A DNA stretch of 16,044 bases from CABZJG01 sp965659715 (GCA_965659715.1 CBFHXE010000059.1:1-16044), one strand, 5' to 3'. Shown: positions 1 to 7,112, numbered from the stretch's first letter. Translations and numbers: made by a program. The notes: generated by a model not told the origin, from the letters alone.

Positions 1-356
1 CCAGCACGATCCAAAGACGTCTCGCCCATTGCACCACCGAGAATTTCAAACTTTTTATTCTCTTTGGCGAAATCCTCGGCCACCTTGGCAGCTGCCACAG
101 GGTCCTCGGAATAGGTCAAGACTGTCATCCCCGACAAAAGGTCTGCAATGCTTGCGCAGGGCATTCCCTCAAGGGCGATTTTGGCGAGCCTGTTTTTGGC
201 AACGCGAACTGCGCATTCCCCCGCACGGGCGCGGGCACGCAGATCTTGCATTTCTGCAACTGTAAGGCCTGCGTAGTGTGATACCACCACGACGCCAGAG
301 CTTTCAAAGATCTGGCCGAGTTCCTCAACCACTTTCTCTTTTTGTGCTCTATCCAC
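1..356 (-). CDS. rplJ: 50S ribosomal protein L10 (5' part, runs off the window)
   Basis: L10 forms the base of the ribosomal stalk on the large subunit and binds L7/L12 dimers. The minus strand from 356 reads MDRAQKEKVVEELGQIF, followed by a beta-rich segment with VVVVSHYAGLTVAEM and a VAKNRLAKIAL motif, which is typical of L10. About 118 codons are visible; the family is about 170 residues, so the C-terminal third lies beyond base 1. The start is GTG at 356-354, chosen because GGAG sits 7 nt upstream and the L10 N-terminus begins exactly there. The gene follows rplA with a 254-nt gap that holds a leader-like structured region, which fits known autoregulation of the L10-L7/L12 operon. Identity is near certain from the sequence pattern; the GTG start is an inference. 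Confidence 0.95.
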   Translation of the reverse strand, partial: MDRAQKEKVVEELGQIFESSGVVVVSHYAGLTVAEMQDLRARARAGECAVRVAKNRLAKIALEGMPCASIADLLSGMTVLTYSEDPVAAAKVAEDFAKENKKFEILGGAMGETSLDRA

Positions 357-366
357 AGTTTCACTC

Positions 367-545
367 CAAATTTGGGGATTTCTCCCCGGCTCAGTTTTGC
401 CGCCCCGAAGGACGGCGTTCGGGTCCAACTTCAGGGTCCCGAGGCCAAAATCACCCGAAGGACTATGCCTACGGTGTGAACTTTATCTCGTTCCCCATCT
501 CAGGAAGGAATTAGCGGGCCTAGGCCCAACCCTCCGTCTCGGACA
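367..545 (-). promoter_or_regulatory. probable L10 (rplJ) mRNA leader
   Basis: The 254 nt between rplA and rplJ are GC-rich and full of short complementary segments on the minus strand: a GCCGTCC/GGGGCGGC stem-loop around 397-414, and a GGGG...CCCC hairpin around 372-385 just before the ribosome binding site. Established knowledge: bacterial rplJ leaders bind L10 or the L10-L7/L12 complex and repress translation (Rfam L10_leader). The position is exactly right for such an element. The boundaries are approximate and I could not run a covariance model. Confidence 0.5.
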
Positions 546-546
546 G

Positions 547-568
547 AACAAAGCCCGACGGCTTTGTT
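547..568 (-). other. perfect 9-bp stem-loop after rplA
   Basis: AACAAAGCC pairs perfectly with GGCTTTGTT across a 4-nt loop. It lies 43 nt past the rplA stop and upstream of the L10 leader. Neither strand has a T-tract after the stem, so it is not a classical intrinsic terminator. A processing site, an mRNA-stabilising hairpin or a weak attenuator between the L11-L1 and L10-L12 units would fit. Confidence 0.55.
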
Positions 569-610
569 AAATATATCCCGCCAGATCAAGACCCGACAGG
601 ATATAAATTC

Positions 611-1309
611 TTATTGCTCAGAGGCCTTACCAACGTCGATGGTCACACCAGCGCCCATGGTTGAGCTCAGAGCAATCTTTTTCATGTAGGCGCCTTTGGC
701 CCCGGATGGCTTTGCCTTGGCCACCGCCTGCACAAAAGCACGGACATTTTCCACCAGCATTGCTTCATTAAAGGAAGCTTTGCCAACACCGGCATGCACA
801 ACGCCGCCTTTTTCCGCTTTGAACTGGACCTCGCCGCCTTTGGCGGCCTTAACGGCTTCTGCCACATCCATGGTGACCGTACCCACTTTTGGGTTTGGCA
901 TTAGGTTGCGCGGGCCCAGCACTTTACCCAACCGGCCCACGACAGGCATCATATCGGGCGTTGCAATGCAGCGGTCAAAATCGATCGTGCCGCCTTGAAC
1001 AGTTTGCATCAGATCCTCTGCACCAACCACATCCGCTCCTGCGGCTTTGGCCTCATCAGCTTTTGCATCGCGTGCAAAAACAGCCACCCGAACGGTCTTA
1101 CCAGTGCCATTTGGCAGACCGACAACACCACGCACCATTTGATCTGCGTGACGGGTATCAACACCCAAGTTCACGGCAATTTCGATGGTTTCATCAAATT
1201 TTGCCTGCGCATTGGATTTCACCAAGCTCACAGCATCTTCGATGGATAAGTTTTCTTTGCCAGCCGTTGCTGCGCGAATGGCTTTGGTTCTTTTTCCGAG
1301 TTTTGCCAT
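611..1309 (-). CDS. rplA: 50S ribosomal protein L1
   Basis: L1 binds 23S rRNA at the mobile L1 stalk near the E site and takes part in releasing deacylated tRNA; in bacteria it also represses its own operon. The 232-residue protein has the normal length. The N-terminus MAKLGKRTKAIRAA, the segment ETIEIAVNLGVDTRHADQMVRG, the mid-domain RLGKVLGPRNLMPNPKVGTVT and the C-terminal ALSSTMGAGVTID are diagnostic L1 signatures. It starts 1 nt after the rplK stop, so rplK and rplA are co-transcribed and probably translationally coupled. Nothing looks abnormal. Confidence 0.98.
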   Translation of the reverse strand: MAKLGKRTKAIRAATAGKENLSIEDAVSLVKSNAQAKFDETIEIAVNLGVDTRHADQMVRGVVGLPNGTGKTVRVAVFARDAKADEAKAAGADVVGAEDLMQTVQGGTIDFDRCIATPDMMPVVGRLGKVLGPRNLMPNPKVGTVTMDVAEAVKAAKGGEVQFKAEKGGVVHAGVGKASFNEAMLVENVRAFVQAVAKAKPSGAKGAYMKKIALSSTMGAGVTIDVGKASEQ

Positions 1310-1310
1310 C

Positions 1311-1736
1311 TTACTTCACCTCGATGCCCATTGAGCGGGCAGAGCCCAGAATAATCTGCATAGCGCCTTCAATATCATTGGCATTCAGGTCTTTCATTTT
1401 CGCTTCGGCGATCTCTTTGACCTGCGCAGGCGTCACACTACCAGCTGTTTCGCGGCCCGGTGTACTTGAACCCGACTTTAGCTTGGCTGCCTTTCTCAAA
1501 TAATAGGACGCAGGAGGCGTCTTAATATCCATCGTAAAGGACTTGTCCTGAAAATACTCGATCACAGTCGGACACGGTGCGCCCGGTTCCATGTCGGCTG
1601 TTTTGGCGTTAAACGCTTTACAGAACTCCATGATATTGATCCCACGTTGACCCAACGCAGGCCCCACGGGTGGGGAGGGGTTTGCTTGTCCCGCAGGCAC
1701 TTGTAATTTTAGCGTGCCAACCAGTTTCTTGGCCAT
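1311..1736 (-). CDS. rplK: 50S ribosomal protein L11
   Basis: L11 forms the GTPase-associated centre of the large subunit with 23S rRNA helices 43/44 and is the thiostrepton-contact protein. The 141-residue product has the standard length. It shows the N-terminal proline-rich thiostrepton-site motif (AGQANPSPPVGPALGQRGIN, residues 16-35), then MEFCKAFNAKT, and the C-terminal rRNA-binding domain ending in ILGSARSMGIEVK. The ATG at 1736 is preceded by a strong GGAGAGG ribosome binding site. It is co-directional with rplA, with 1 nt between them, and lies 105 nt downstream of nusG. That gap contains a strong palindrome that could be the L1 operator. Confidence 0.98.
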   Translation of the reverse strand: MAKKLVGTLKLQVPAGQANPSPPVGPALGQRGINIMEFCKAFNAKTADMEPGAPCPTVIEYFQDKSFTMDIKTPPASYYLRKAAKLKSGSSTPGRETAGSVTPAQVKEIAEAKMKDLNANDIEGAMQIILGSARSMGIEVK

Positions 1737-1758
1737 TTGGCCTCTCCTTTTTCACAAC

Positions 1759-1782
1759 ACCTCTCTGACGCGTCAGCGAGGT
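1759..1782 (-). promoter_or_regulatory. 24-bp imperfect palindrome in the rplK leader (possible L1 operator)
   Basis: The segment reads ACCTC, one unpaired T, CTGACG, CGTCAG, one unpaired C, GAGGT. It is a perfect 12-bp palindrome (CTGACGCGTCAG, 1765-1776) extended by five further pairs on each side of a mismatch. It lies 23 nt upstream of the rplK ATG. No T-tract follows on either strand, so it is not a terminator. Known: L1 represses L11-L1 translation by binding a stem-loop in the leader mRNA that mimics its 23S site. That this hairpin is that site is inference. Confidence 0.4.
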
Positions 1783-1841
1783 CTGATGTTGTCGTGGTCC
1801 AGCGTGATGGCCGCGGCCACCGTACCTCCCACGCTTGAACC

Positions 1842-2375
1842 TCAGGTCTGCTTGGTGACCTGAGTATACTCCAGCTCGACCGGGGTTTCCCGGCCAAATA
1901 TAGACACCGTGACTTTAAGACGTTGATTGTCGTCATCAACCTCTTCCACCATGGCATCGAAATCTTCAAACGGTCCATCGTTGACCTTGACCTTTTCGCC
2001 GACCTCGAAATGAATGAGTGTGCGCGGCGCATCTTCACCTTCTTGCACCCGGTTCAATATTGCGTTGACCTCGGCGTCGCGCATTGGCATTGGGCGCCCT
2101 TGCGGCCCCAAAAACCCAGTGACGCGATTGATCGAATTAATCAGGTGATAGCCCTGATCGCTCATCTCCATCCGCACCAGCACATAGCCCGGCATAAACC
2201 GGCGTTCGGTCGTGACTTTTTTACCACGGCGAACTTCAATTACTTCCTCTGTGGGAACCAGAACTTCTTCGATCTCAGTTTCAAGACCAGCGTCCGAAAC
2301 GGAAGTTTTGATTTGTTCGGCAATTTTCTTTTCAAAATTGGAAAGAACACTGACCGAATACCACCGCTTTGCCAT
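1842..2375 (-). CDS. nusG: transcription termination/antitermination factor NusG
   Basis: NusG binds the RNA polymerase clamp through its N-terminal NGN domain, suppresses pausing, and links polymerase to Rho or ribosomal S10 through its C-terminal KOW domain. The product is 177 residues, the usual length. It opens MAKRWYSVSVLSNFEKKIAEQI and contains the NGN hallmarks FMPGYVLVRMEM and NRVTGFLG. It then has the KOW segment VGEKVKVNDGPFEDF and ends LEYTQVTKQT. The ATG at 2375 has GAGG a few bases upstream. It follows secE, but a terminator-like hairpin in the unusually long 198-nt gap suggests that nusG is at least partly transcribed separately. Confidence 0.98.
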   Translation of the reverse strand: MAKRWYSVSVLSNFEKKIAEQIKTSVSDAGLETEIEEVLVPTEEVIEVRRGKKVTTERRFMPGYVLVRMEMSDQGYHLINSINRVTGFLGPQGRPMPMRDAEVNAILNRVQEGEDAPRTLIHFEVGEKVKVNDGPFEDFDAMVEEVDDDNQRLKVTVSIFGRETPVELEYTQVTKQT

Positions 2376-2399
2376 ATGCCTCAGGACCCTTATTTCAGA

Positions 2400-2446
2400 G
2401 CGATTTATATCGCTAATTCATTTAGTTAGCGCCAGTTCAATCTGGC
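2400..2446 (-). repeat. three consecutive small hairpins upstream of nusG
   Basis: Three perfect inverted repeats lie nearly back to back: GCGAT/ATCGC with a 4-nt loop (2400-2413), GCTAA/TTAGC with a 9-nt loop (2412-2430, sharing two bases with the first), and GCCAG/CTGGC with a 6-nt loop (2431-2446). They sit between the secE terminator and the nusG start. They would form a structured 5' leader on nusG mRNA. No known element was recognised. Confidence 0.5.
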
Positions 2447-2456
2447 TTTCTAGAAC

Positions 2457-2486
2457 AAAAAAGCGGCGCGCAACACGAATCGCCGC
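2457..2486 (-). terminator. intrinsic terminator downstream of secE
   Basis: On the minus strand GCGGCG (2486-2481) pairs with CGCCGC (2468-2463). An A/T run of six follows (T in the minus-strand transcript, 2462-2457). The stem can be extended with imperfect pairs. It lies 88 nt past the secE stop and has the layout of a Rho-independent terminator, so it probably limits read-through from secE into nusG. Confidence 0.6.
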
Positions 2487-2573
2487 ACGCCATTTTTAAT
2501 AGATGAGGCAACTGGTATAGTTTACAGCCAATAAATTCAAGACCGAATAATGCGAAATTTTGCAGAATTACAA

Positions 2574-2771
2574 TTAGCTAATGGCGGACAAGAGTGCCTG
2601 AAGACCGCCGCGAATGGCCAAATCAACCAGAGCGAAAACCACCGCTGCCAAAGCTGCAAAAATAAAGACCATCACTGTTGTGAGCACAACCTCACGCCGG
2701 GTCGGCCAGACGACTTTTGAGACTTCCGAGCGGACTTGCTGGATAAATTGGAGCGGATTGGTGGTTGCCAT
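2574..2771 (-). CDS. secE: preprotein translocase subunit SecE
   Basis: SecE is the small essential subunit of the inner-membrane SecYEG channel and clamps the two halves of SecY. The 65-residue product starts MATTNPLQFIQQVRSEVSKV, followed by VWPTRREV, the conserved SecE amphipathic-helix motif. A single transmembrane helix follows at about residues 29-52. An upstream ATG at 2798 would add nine residues. I prefer 2771 because it gives the normal alphaproteobacterial N-terminus and because a promoter-like element at 2804-2832 would start the transcript at about 2797. It is first in the secE-nusG-rplK-rplA-rplJ order. Confidence 0.95.
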   Translation of the reverse strand: MATTNPLQFIQQVRSEVSKVVWPTRREVVLTTVMVFIFAALAAVVFALVDLAIRGGLQALLSAIS

Positions 2772-2803
2772 GGTGCTTTCGTCTTTCTGATCATTCAAAA
2801 TGG

Positions 2804-2832
2804 CAGATACGCCACCTTTGGGTAAATTTCAA
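2804..2832 (-). promoter_or_regulatory. sigma-70-type promoter candidate for secE
   Basis: The minus strand shows TTGAAA (2832-2827), a 17-nt spacer and TATCTG (2809-2804), close to the TTGACA/TATAAT consensus with ideal spacing. Transcription would begin near 2797 and leave a leader of about 26 nt before the secE ATG. This is a sequence match only. Confidence 0.45.
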
Positions 2833-3011
2833 GGGTCGGTTTTGCGTCGGTATCGCGTTGGTATTGCGCAGGTCCCGCTGCAGGCATGGGCGCGCCCTGC
2901 GCGCAGGCAAAATTTGCGCCTTAATGCCATCTTTGTTAAACTGACCTGAGCTGCTTTTAGGCCAGTTATTTTTCATCACCCAAGCCCAGTTTATAAGAGA
3001 TTATATTTCCA

Positions 3012-3809
3012 ATGACCCAAGACTTTGATTTTTACCACTCTGGCACCGGCACCCCTATTTTGTTTGTTCCCGGATCATATAGCACCCCTGCTGCCTGGCG
3101 GCCGGTGCAAAGCCATCTACCCGAGGGGTTATCATTTTTTGCCACCAGTCTGTCTGGCTATGGCCAGAGCCGAGAGCGGCGTAGCCAAGAGGATATCTCG
3201 CTAAATCCCCAAATTGATTTGCTGAGCGAGGTGATCGAAAAGATTGGAAAACCCATGCATCTGATGGCGCATTCTTTTGGCGGCCTCGTGTCCTTAGGCT
3301 TTTTGGAAACCGCGCCCGAGACGGTCTTGAGCGTGACTTTCTTTGAAGCCAACCCCCTCGGACTATTAAAGCTTGAGGGTGAGAGCGATTTGGATGCAGA
3401 ACTGCAAGCCATGATTGCCGGGTTCCAAGCCCAGGTGAAAGCGCGTGCCCCCGATGCCGCCAAAACCATCATTGATTATTATGGCGGCAAAGGTTTCTTT
3501 GATGCACTTCCCGAAAATGTGCGCGCCTATTGCACCGCAACCGCCAAGGTAAACGCACTGGATTGGCACACCGGTATGAACTATTGGCCAGACTCTAAGC
3601 GCTTGGCTGCACTTGATTGCCCGATCACGCTGGCCTACGGATCAAACACCACAGCGGCGATGAAAGCCATCAGCCGTCACCTTGGCCGTTATCTGCCAAA
3701 AGCGCAGATATGCGAAGTCAAAGACGCTGGGCATTTTTTAATATCGACCCATCCCAAAGACTGCGCCACGCTGATCTTAGACACGATCCGCAAGACCAAA
3801 GCCAACTAA
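3012..3809 (+). CDS. alpha/beta hydrolase family protein
   Basis: A 265-residue cytoplasmic protein with the alpha/beta-hydrolase fold, probably an esterase or related hydrolase of unknown substrate. It has an oxyanion-loop segment LFVPGSYST (17-25). The nucleophile elbow AHSFGG (86-91) places the catalytic serine at 88 in a GxSxG variant with Ala in the first position. The catalytic histidine is in DAGHFL (His241). An acidic residue is not obvious at the usual site after strand 7 (LAYGSNTT); Glu112 after strand 6 (TFFEANP) could serve instead, as in some family members. There is no signal peptide. It is a lone gene, divergent from secE and convergent with the downstream GST-like gene. Fold assignment is firm; the reaction is unknown. 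Confidence 0.85.
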   Translation: MTQDFDFYHSGTGTPILFVPGSYSTPAAWRPVQSHLPEGLSFFATSLSGYGQSRERRSQEDISLNPQIDLLSEVIEKIGKPMHLMAHSFGGLVSLGFLETAPETVLSVTFFEANPLGLLKLEGESDLDAELQAMIAGFQAQVKARAPDAAKTIIDYYGGKGFFDALPENVRAYCTATAKVNALDWHTGMNYWPDSKRLAALDCPITLAYGSNTTAAMKAISRHLGRYLPKAQICEVKDAGHFLISTHPKDCATLILDTIRKTKAN

Positions 3810-3915
3810 GTTGTTTGCAAGAGAAAAAAATGGCTGGGATGATGCCTGGCAGGTGTGGAGTTTCACATACGTTGTTTCCAACGCGATGCATTTTTAGCAG
3901 AGGTGGTTTTCTGCG

Positions 3916-4581
3916 TCAATATTGTCCACGATTATAGTTTTCAGGATATTTCACTGCCACCCATTCGCGAACTTTGGGATGTGCATCTACAGATAAACAA
4001 ACCCGCCGGATATTGGGAAAACCCTTCAAAAGATCGGTTGGAAGACCATCCAGAATACCCGAAGTTAACCAACCAAGCAGCCGCCATATTGCGACATCGG
4101 CAATCGTAACTTTCGGACCAACGATCCAATCTGATCCCTCCGGGATGCAGCGCTCGAGCATCGACAGCTTTCTGGCAAGCGGACCCTGCGCAAGCTCTTT
4201 GCGCGCAGCAAGTTTCTCGGAAGGACCCTCAATACTGCTTGTTTTAGACACCATGATGTTAAGGTCAGTTGCCAAATCCACAAACTGATCAATCTGCGCC
4301 GCTTTCAGATCGTTGTCAGTTGGGTAAAGACCCGCCAGCTTTCCACAAAACCGCGCGATCCCGCCGGTTTGTGCAATCGGCACCCCATCCACCAGCAAAC
4401 AGGGAATTTGATGAAACGGCAGTGATGTGCCGTCAGCCAATTGGCCAGTTTCCTTTGCCTTTTGAAACTCTTCCGATGCAATCCGCCGGTCTTCAAAATC
4501 AACCCCGCCGATGTGCAGTGTAACTCTGCTAACCTCTGCCCTCCAAAACGGAAGGTCGACGTAGATAATGCTTAGATCCAT
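3916..4581 (-). CDS. glutathione S-transferase family protein
   Basis: A 221-residue two-domain protein. The N-terminal thioredoxin-like domain (1-83) has Tyr7 in the position of the catalytic tyrosine, the cis-proline motif QIPCLLVDG (Pro60) and the glutathione gamma-glutamyl-binding equivalent AQTGGIARF (Gln71-Thr72). The helical C-terminal domain (about 92-205) contains TIADVAIWR, the GST N-capping/hydrophobic-staple motif. The pattern is closest to the Sigma-like GSTs common in marine proteobacteria. An upstream ATG at 4593 exists, but GGAG lies 6 nt before the ATG at 4581, so I chose that start. It is transcribed alone and its substrate is unknown. Confidence 0.85.
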   Translation of the reverse strand: MDLSIIYVDLPFWRAEVSRVTLHIGGVDFEDRRIASEEFQKAKETGQLADGTSLPFHQIPCLLVDGVPIAQTGGIARFCGKLAGLYPTDNDLKAAQIDQFVDLATDLNIMVSKTSSIEGPSEKLAARKELAQGPLARKLSMLERCIPEGSDWIVGPKVTIADVAIWRLLGWLTSGILDGLPTDLLKGFPNIRRVCLSVDAHPKVREWVAVKYPENYNRGQY

Positions 4582-4879
4582 ATCGGGCTCCATTATGCTG
4601 TATCAAGCAAGTTATGGCTTTCGATCAGGCCTTTGGCCAGCACCGCCTATTCCAAAACCTGATTTCGCCACTTATAATTTACTGGCTTTATTTAAAACAC
4701 CGCAAAAATTAATGGTATTAATGGAATAAATTAATAAAGGCAGCAAGTGCAAAAACCATATGAAACTTTAAAATAATCACTTTAATTATTTATTGTTACT
4801 TATGGCTATTTGAAACGATTTGGCCATGTTTAGGTTTCTTTGAGGATTAAAATCTTCGGTATTTAAAAGGCTAAAGCAT

Positions 4880-5254
4880 GTGTCAAAAACTATGAATACA
4901 GCAGCAGACCGTGATCGTAGGCAACAAATCGGTGCAACCCGGGGGCGGGATTTATACTGGGGTATCACGGTTGGTTCTCTCTCTAACATTGCGACGCTTG
5001 CCATTCTGTCGATGGGCAGTGGTCTAGATCTTGCCATGTCTACGGTGATACTCGGAACGCTGGTATTTGTTTTGGTCAATTCTTTTGATTGCATGGATGA
5101 CTTAAAAGCAAATGCTGACGACTCGGATGAAGAAGAAGCGCAAACGCATTTTGGTCAAAAATTCGCAGCGGCGCCTTGGGGGATGTTTAAAACCCTTGTC
5201 ACGCTTATTTTCGGTGCCATGGCGCTCAGCCAGCTCTGGGTGATCTGGGGTTAA
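4880..5254 (+). CDS. three-span membrane protein, unknown family
   Basis: This 124-residue protein was not recognised. It has a charged N-terminus rich in Arg and Asp (residues 8-24), then two close hydrophobic segments (about 27-46 and 49-68). A strongly acidic loop with DDSDEEE (81-86) follows, and a third hydrophobic segment (about 101-122) ends in LWVIWG. Three inner-membrane helices with the acidic loop between spans 2 and 3 are the likely layout. The start is GTG at 4880, because AAAAGG lies about 9 nt upstream; an ATG at 4892 is possible but lacks a ribosome binding site. The preceding 286 nt are AT-rich and contain no gene. The gene is convergent with the Lin0512 pair. Confidence 0.6.
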   Translation: MSKTMNTAADRDRRQQIGATRGRDLYWGITVGSLSNIATLAILSMGSGLDLAMSTVILGTLVFVLVNSFDCMDDLKANADDSDEEEAQTHFGQKFAAAPWGMFKTLVTLIFGAMALSQLWVIWG

Positions 5255-5277
5255 ACACGTTTCAGGCCAAGCGCAGC

Positions 5278-5637
5278 TTAGGGTTTCACCAGCCAGTCAC
5301 GCGCATTAATGGGCACAAACGCTTCCACCGCGCAGCTTGCCACCACAGCGCAGCTGTCCGTTTCGGGGTCTTTGATATTTTGCCCCCCAAAGGTGACAGT
5401 GATGTCCGGCTGGCCGCGCGGGATATGTGCGGCCAGTTTTTCGATATCAACCTCATCCGGCTCTTGAACCCCAATGGTCACCTTGACCTGCATATCGCCA
5501 TGGGGGATATCAAGTGCACGAAACAACGACAGCGAGCTGTGATGCAACGCATTGTCCAGCGCACGAATGGCCGCTTTGGTATAATCCATGCCATAAAGAT
5601 CATTGCCTGCGCCCATTTCCAAGATCAGCCGCTTCAT
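5278..5637 (-). CDS. Lin0512-family protein, copy A
   Basis: A 119-residue cytoplasmic protein of a conserved family of unknown function (Lin0512 type). Copy A keeps the signature loop near the N-terminus, GAGNDLYG (residues 9-16), followed by DYTKAAIRALDNALHHSS; the family motif as I recall it is GxGxDxHG, here with Tyr replacing His. The second half has PRGQPDITVTFGGQNI, a strand-rich segment. The ATG overlaps the stop of copy B by 4 nt (ATGA at 5634-5637), so the two are translationally coupled. The tandem arrangement and clear similarity point to a duplication and possibly a heteromeric complex. No catalytic role is claimed. Confidence 0.75.
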   Translation of the reverse strand: MKRLILEMGAGNDLYGMDYTKAAIRALDNALHHSSLSLFRALDIPHGDMQVKVTIGVQEPDEVDIEKLAAHIPRGQPDITVTFGGQNIKDPETDSCAVVASCAVEAFVPINARDWLVKP

Positions 5638-6005
5638 GATGCGCCCTCTTGGGCAATGCGCTCTATATCAAGGCTGACAGAAATTGCCGCATGGGCCATA
5701 ATCGTCGGCATAGCCGCGGGCCGATCTGGGGGCATGATATCCAAACCGCCGGGAACGGCCGCCACTGATACCTGACCATAGGGGAACTCGGCCGCAACTT
5801 TTTCACAAGCGACCTTTTCAGGATTTTGACAGGCAATTTCCACCGTAATCACCATTGCGTCTTTCTCTGCACCAAAAAGTTCCACCAAGGCCAGCGAATT
5901 GTGCCAAAGCGCGTTTTGAACCGCCCTGCAGGCCGCTTTGGTATAGCTGCCCGAGCGCAAGGCCGTGCCCATTCCAAGCTCTAGTACAAGTCGTTTCAAT
6001 GCCAT
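5634..6005 (-). CDS. Lin0512-family protein, copy B (diverged signature loop)
   Basis: A 123-residue paralogue of the neighbouring gene. Shared features in order are KRLVLELGMG, YTKAACRAVQNALWHNSLAL, EKVAAEFPYGQVSV and PGGLDIM. The signature loop has changed from GxGNDxYG to GMGTALRSG (11-19), losing the Asp and the aromatic or His residue that copy A retains. If that loop carries activity, copy B would be a partner rather than an independent enzyme. The ATG at 6005 lies 7 nt after the stop of the upstream barrel gene with only a weak ribosome binding site, suggesting coupled translation. Family assignment rests on similarity to copy A and recalled family motifs. Confidence 0.7.
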   Translation of the reverse strand: MALKRLVLELGMGTALRSGSYTKAACRAVQNALWHNSLALVELFGAEKDAMVITVEIACQNPEKVACEKVAAEFPYGQVSVAAVPGGLDIMPPDRPAAMPTIMAHAAISVSLDIERIAQEGAS

Positions 6006-6012
6006 GGCGCGG

Positions 6013-6642
6013 TCAGAAATCTATGCGGTAGCTAAGCTCAAAGCCCGCGCCGCATTGCTTGATGTTGCCCAGCTTAGAGGAATAATTCGTGTAGCCGGCA
6101 ACGATTTTCGAGCTTTCGCCGGTTGCCATCACAAGCTGTAGGTCCACTGCGCGATTATTGCGGATTTTATCAAGCGGGGCAAAACCCATTAAACGCAGCC
6201 CGATATTTTGGCTCAGCTCAAAATTCGCCCCGAAGAAAACCGGAAAATTTGCTTCGCTATAGGTGGCGGCATCGAATTCAAGTTCCTTATTAAGGTATCC
6301 AAGTCCTGCAAAATAGGGGAATGCATCGCCCTGCCCACTGTCGTTTGCCTGTCCAAATCCATATGTGACATAGATCGAATATTCAGCATAGGAAGCATCT
6401 TTGGTGTCGCTGGCGGTGACTTTTCCGGACCCGGCGGTGTAGTCAAAATTGACAAAATAGCGCTGCGATAGCGCGCTGCGTCCAGAAAGTTTGAACCCGG
6501 TTAAATCGCCCGAATATTTGCTGCCATTAACCCTCACCTGGCTGTTGCTTTGCTCAAGCCCAAGTGACAGCTCAGTGCTTTGCGCAGAGCACATGGTCCC
6601 CGCAAAGGTGAAACAAACTGCCAATAGATGCTTTAACCGCAT
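6013..6642 (-). CDS. outer-membrane beta-barrel protein
   Basis: A 209-residue exported protein. A signal peptide is visible (MRLKHLLAVCFTFAGTMCSA, cleaved near residue 20). After it come alternating hydrophobic/polar strands such as TGFKLSGRSAL, YFVNFDYTAGS, YSIYVTYGFGQ, FPYFAGLGYL and FPVFFGANFELS. It ends ELSYRIDF, with the terminal Phe typical of Bam-assembled barrels. About eight strands would fit an OmpA/OmpW-like small barrel. The upstream ATG at 6651 is also possible because the AAGGG site lies between ideal spacings for the two. It is the first gene of a probable operon with the two Lin0512 genes (7-nt gap). A link between those functions is not apparent. Confidence 0.75.
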   Translation of the reverse strand: MRLKHLLAVCFTFAGTMCSAQSTELSLGLEQSNSQVRVNGSKYSGDLTGFKLSGRSALSQRYFVNFDYTAGSGKVTASDTKDASYAEYSIYVTYGFGQANDSGQGDAFPYFAGLGYLNKELEFDAATYSEANFPVFFGANFELSQNIGLRLMGFAPLDKIRNNRAVDLQLVMATGESSKIVAGYTNYSSKLGNIKQCGAGFELSYRIDF

Positions 6643-6822
6643 ATCAATCATGTCCCTTCAGGCTTCAGTATAGCAAAAATTGCGATTTTGTTAAGTCCAT
6701 TTAGACGTAATACCTCATGGAATTTCTCGTATTTCTCAAGCCTCAAAAATCAAGGGTTTATCGCGTTTGCCTTTTTTTCGTGCGTTCTAAACCAAGATCA
6801 TTTAAAATAACGTCATCAGCTT

Positions 6823-6850
6823 TTGGCAAGCGACCTGGGGACCCTATAGT
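6823..6850 (+). promoter_or_regulatory. sigma-70-type promoter candidate before the 43-residue gene
   Basis: TTGGCA (6823-6828), a 16-nt spacer and TATAGT (6845-6850) match the consensus well. The predicted start site would fall near 6857, leaving a very short leader that cuts into the AGAAGAGG ribosome binding site. Either the leader is extremely short or this is not the true promoter. Confidence 0.35.
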
Positions 6851-6865
6851 CTAGAAGAGGATAAA

Positions 6866-6997
6866 ATGAGCAGACCTACAGTGATCATAGTTGGCGTATT
6901 GATGGTGTTTTTTCTCGGCCTTGCAACCTACGCAATGGTTTTCAAACCCCGAAACGACCGGTTCGACGAAAGTGCGGGCAGGGTACTGTCCAAATAA
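6866..6997 (+). CDS. small single-span membrane protein, 43 residues
   Basis: The reading frame starts at ATG 6866 and ends at TAA 6995-6997. The product begins MSRPTVIIVGVLMVFFLGLA and continues with a Tyr-Ala-Met-Val-Phe stretch; together residues 5-26 form one hydrophobic helix. A charged tail with FKPRNDRFDESAGRVLSK follows. A good AGAAGAGG ribosome binding site lies 5-6 nt upstream, and a promoter-like element precedes it. The composition (helix plus Arg/Asp-rich tail) is that of a real small membrane protein rather than chance. It stands alone between the divergent barrel gene and the convergent secreted protein gene. Function unknown. Confidence 0.6.
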   Translation: MSRPTVIIVGVLMVFFLGLATYAMVFKPRNDRFDESAGRVLSK

Positions 6998-7112
6998 CAA
7001 ACCTCGGCCTTTGCGGTCTTACCCCGCCCTTTCATATAAACCTTATCGGGCGCGGCTTGGGCTTTCAGGTCGCCTGAAGCATGAGCAAACCGCGGCGCTC
7101 ATACCCAAAAGA

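Noticed and set aside
889..1503. Long plus-strand open frame (204 codons) opposite rplA/rplK
   Set aside because: It lies antisense to two certain ribosomal protein genes and has Ser/His/Pro-rich, non-protein-like composition.
1709..2038. Minus-strand open frame linking nusG and rplK
   Set aside because: It is a shifted-frame shadow of nusG with Arg/Ser/Trp-rich composition, and it overlaps the rplK start.
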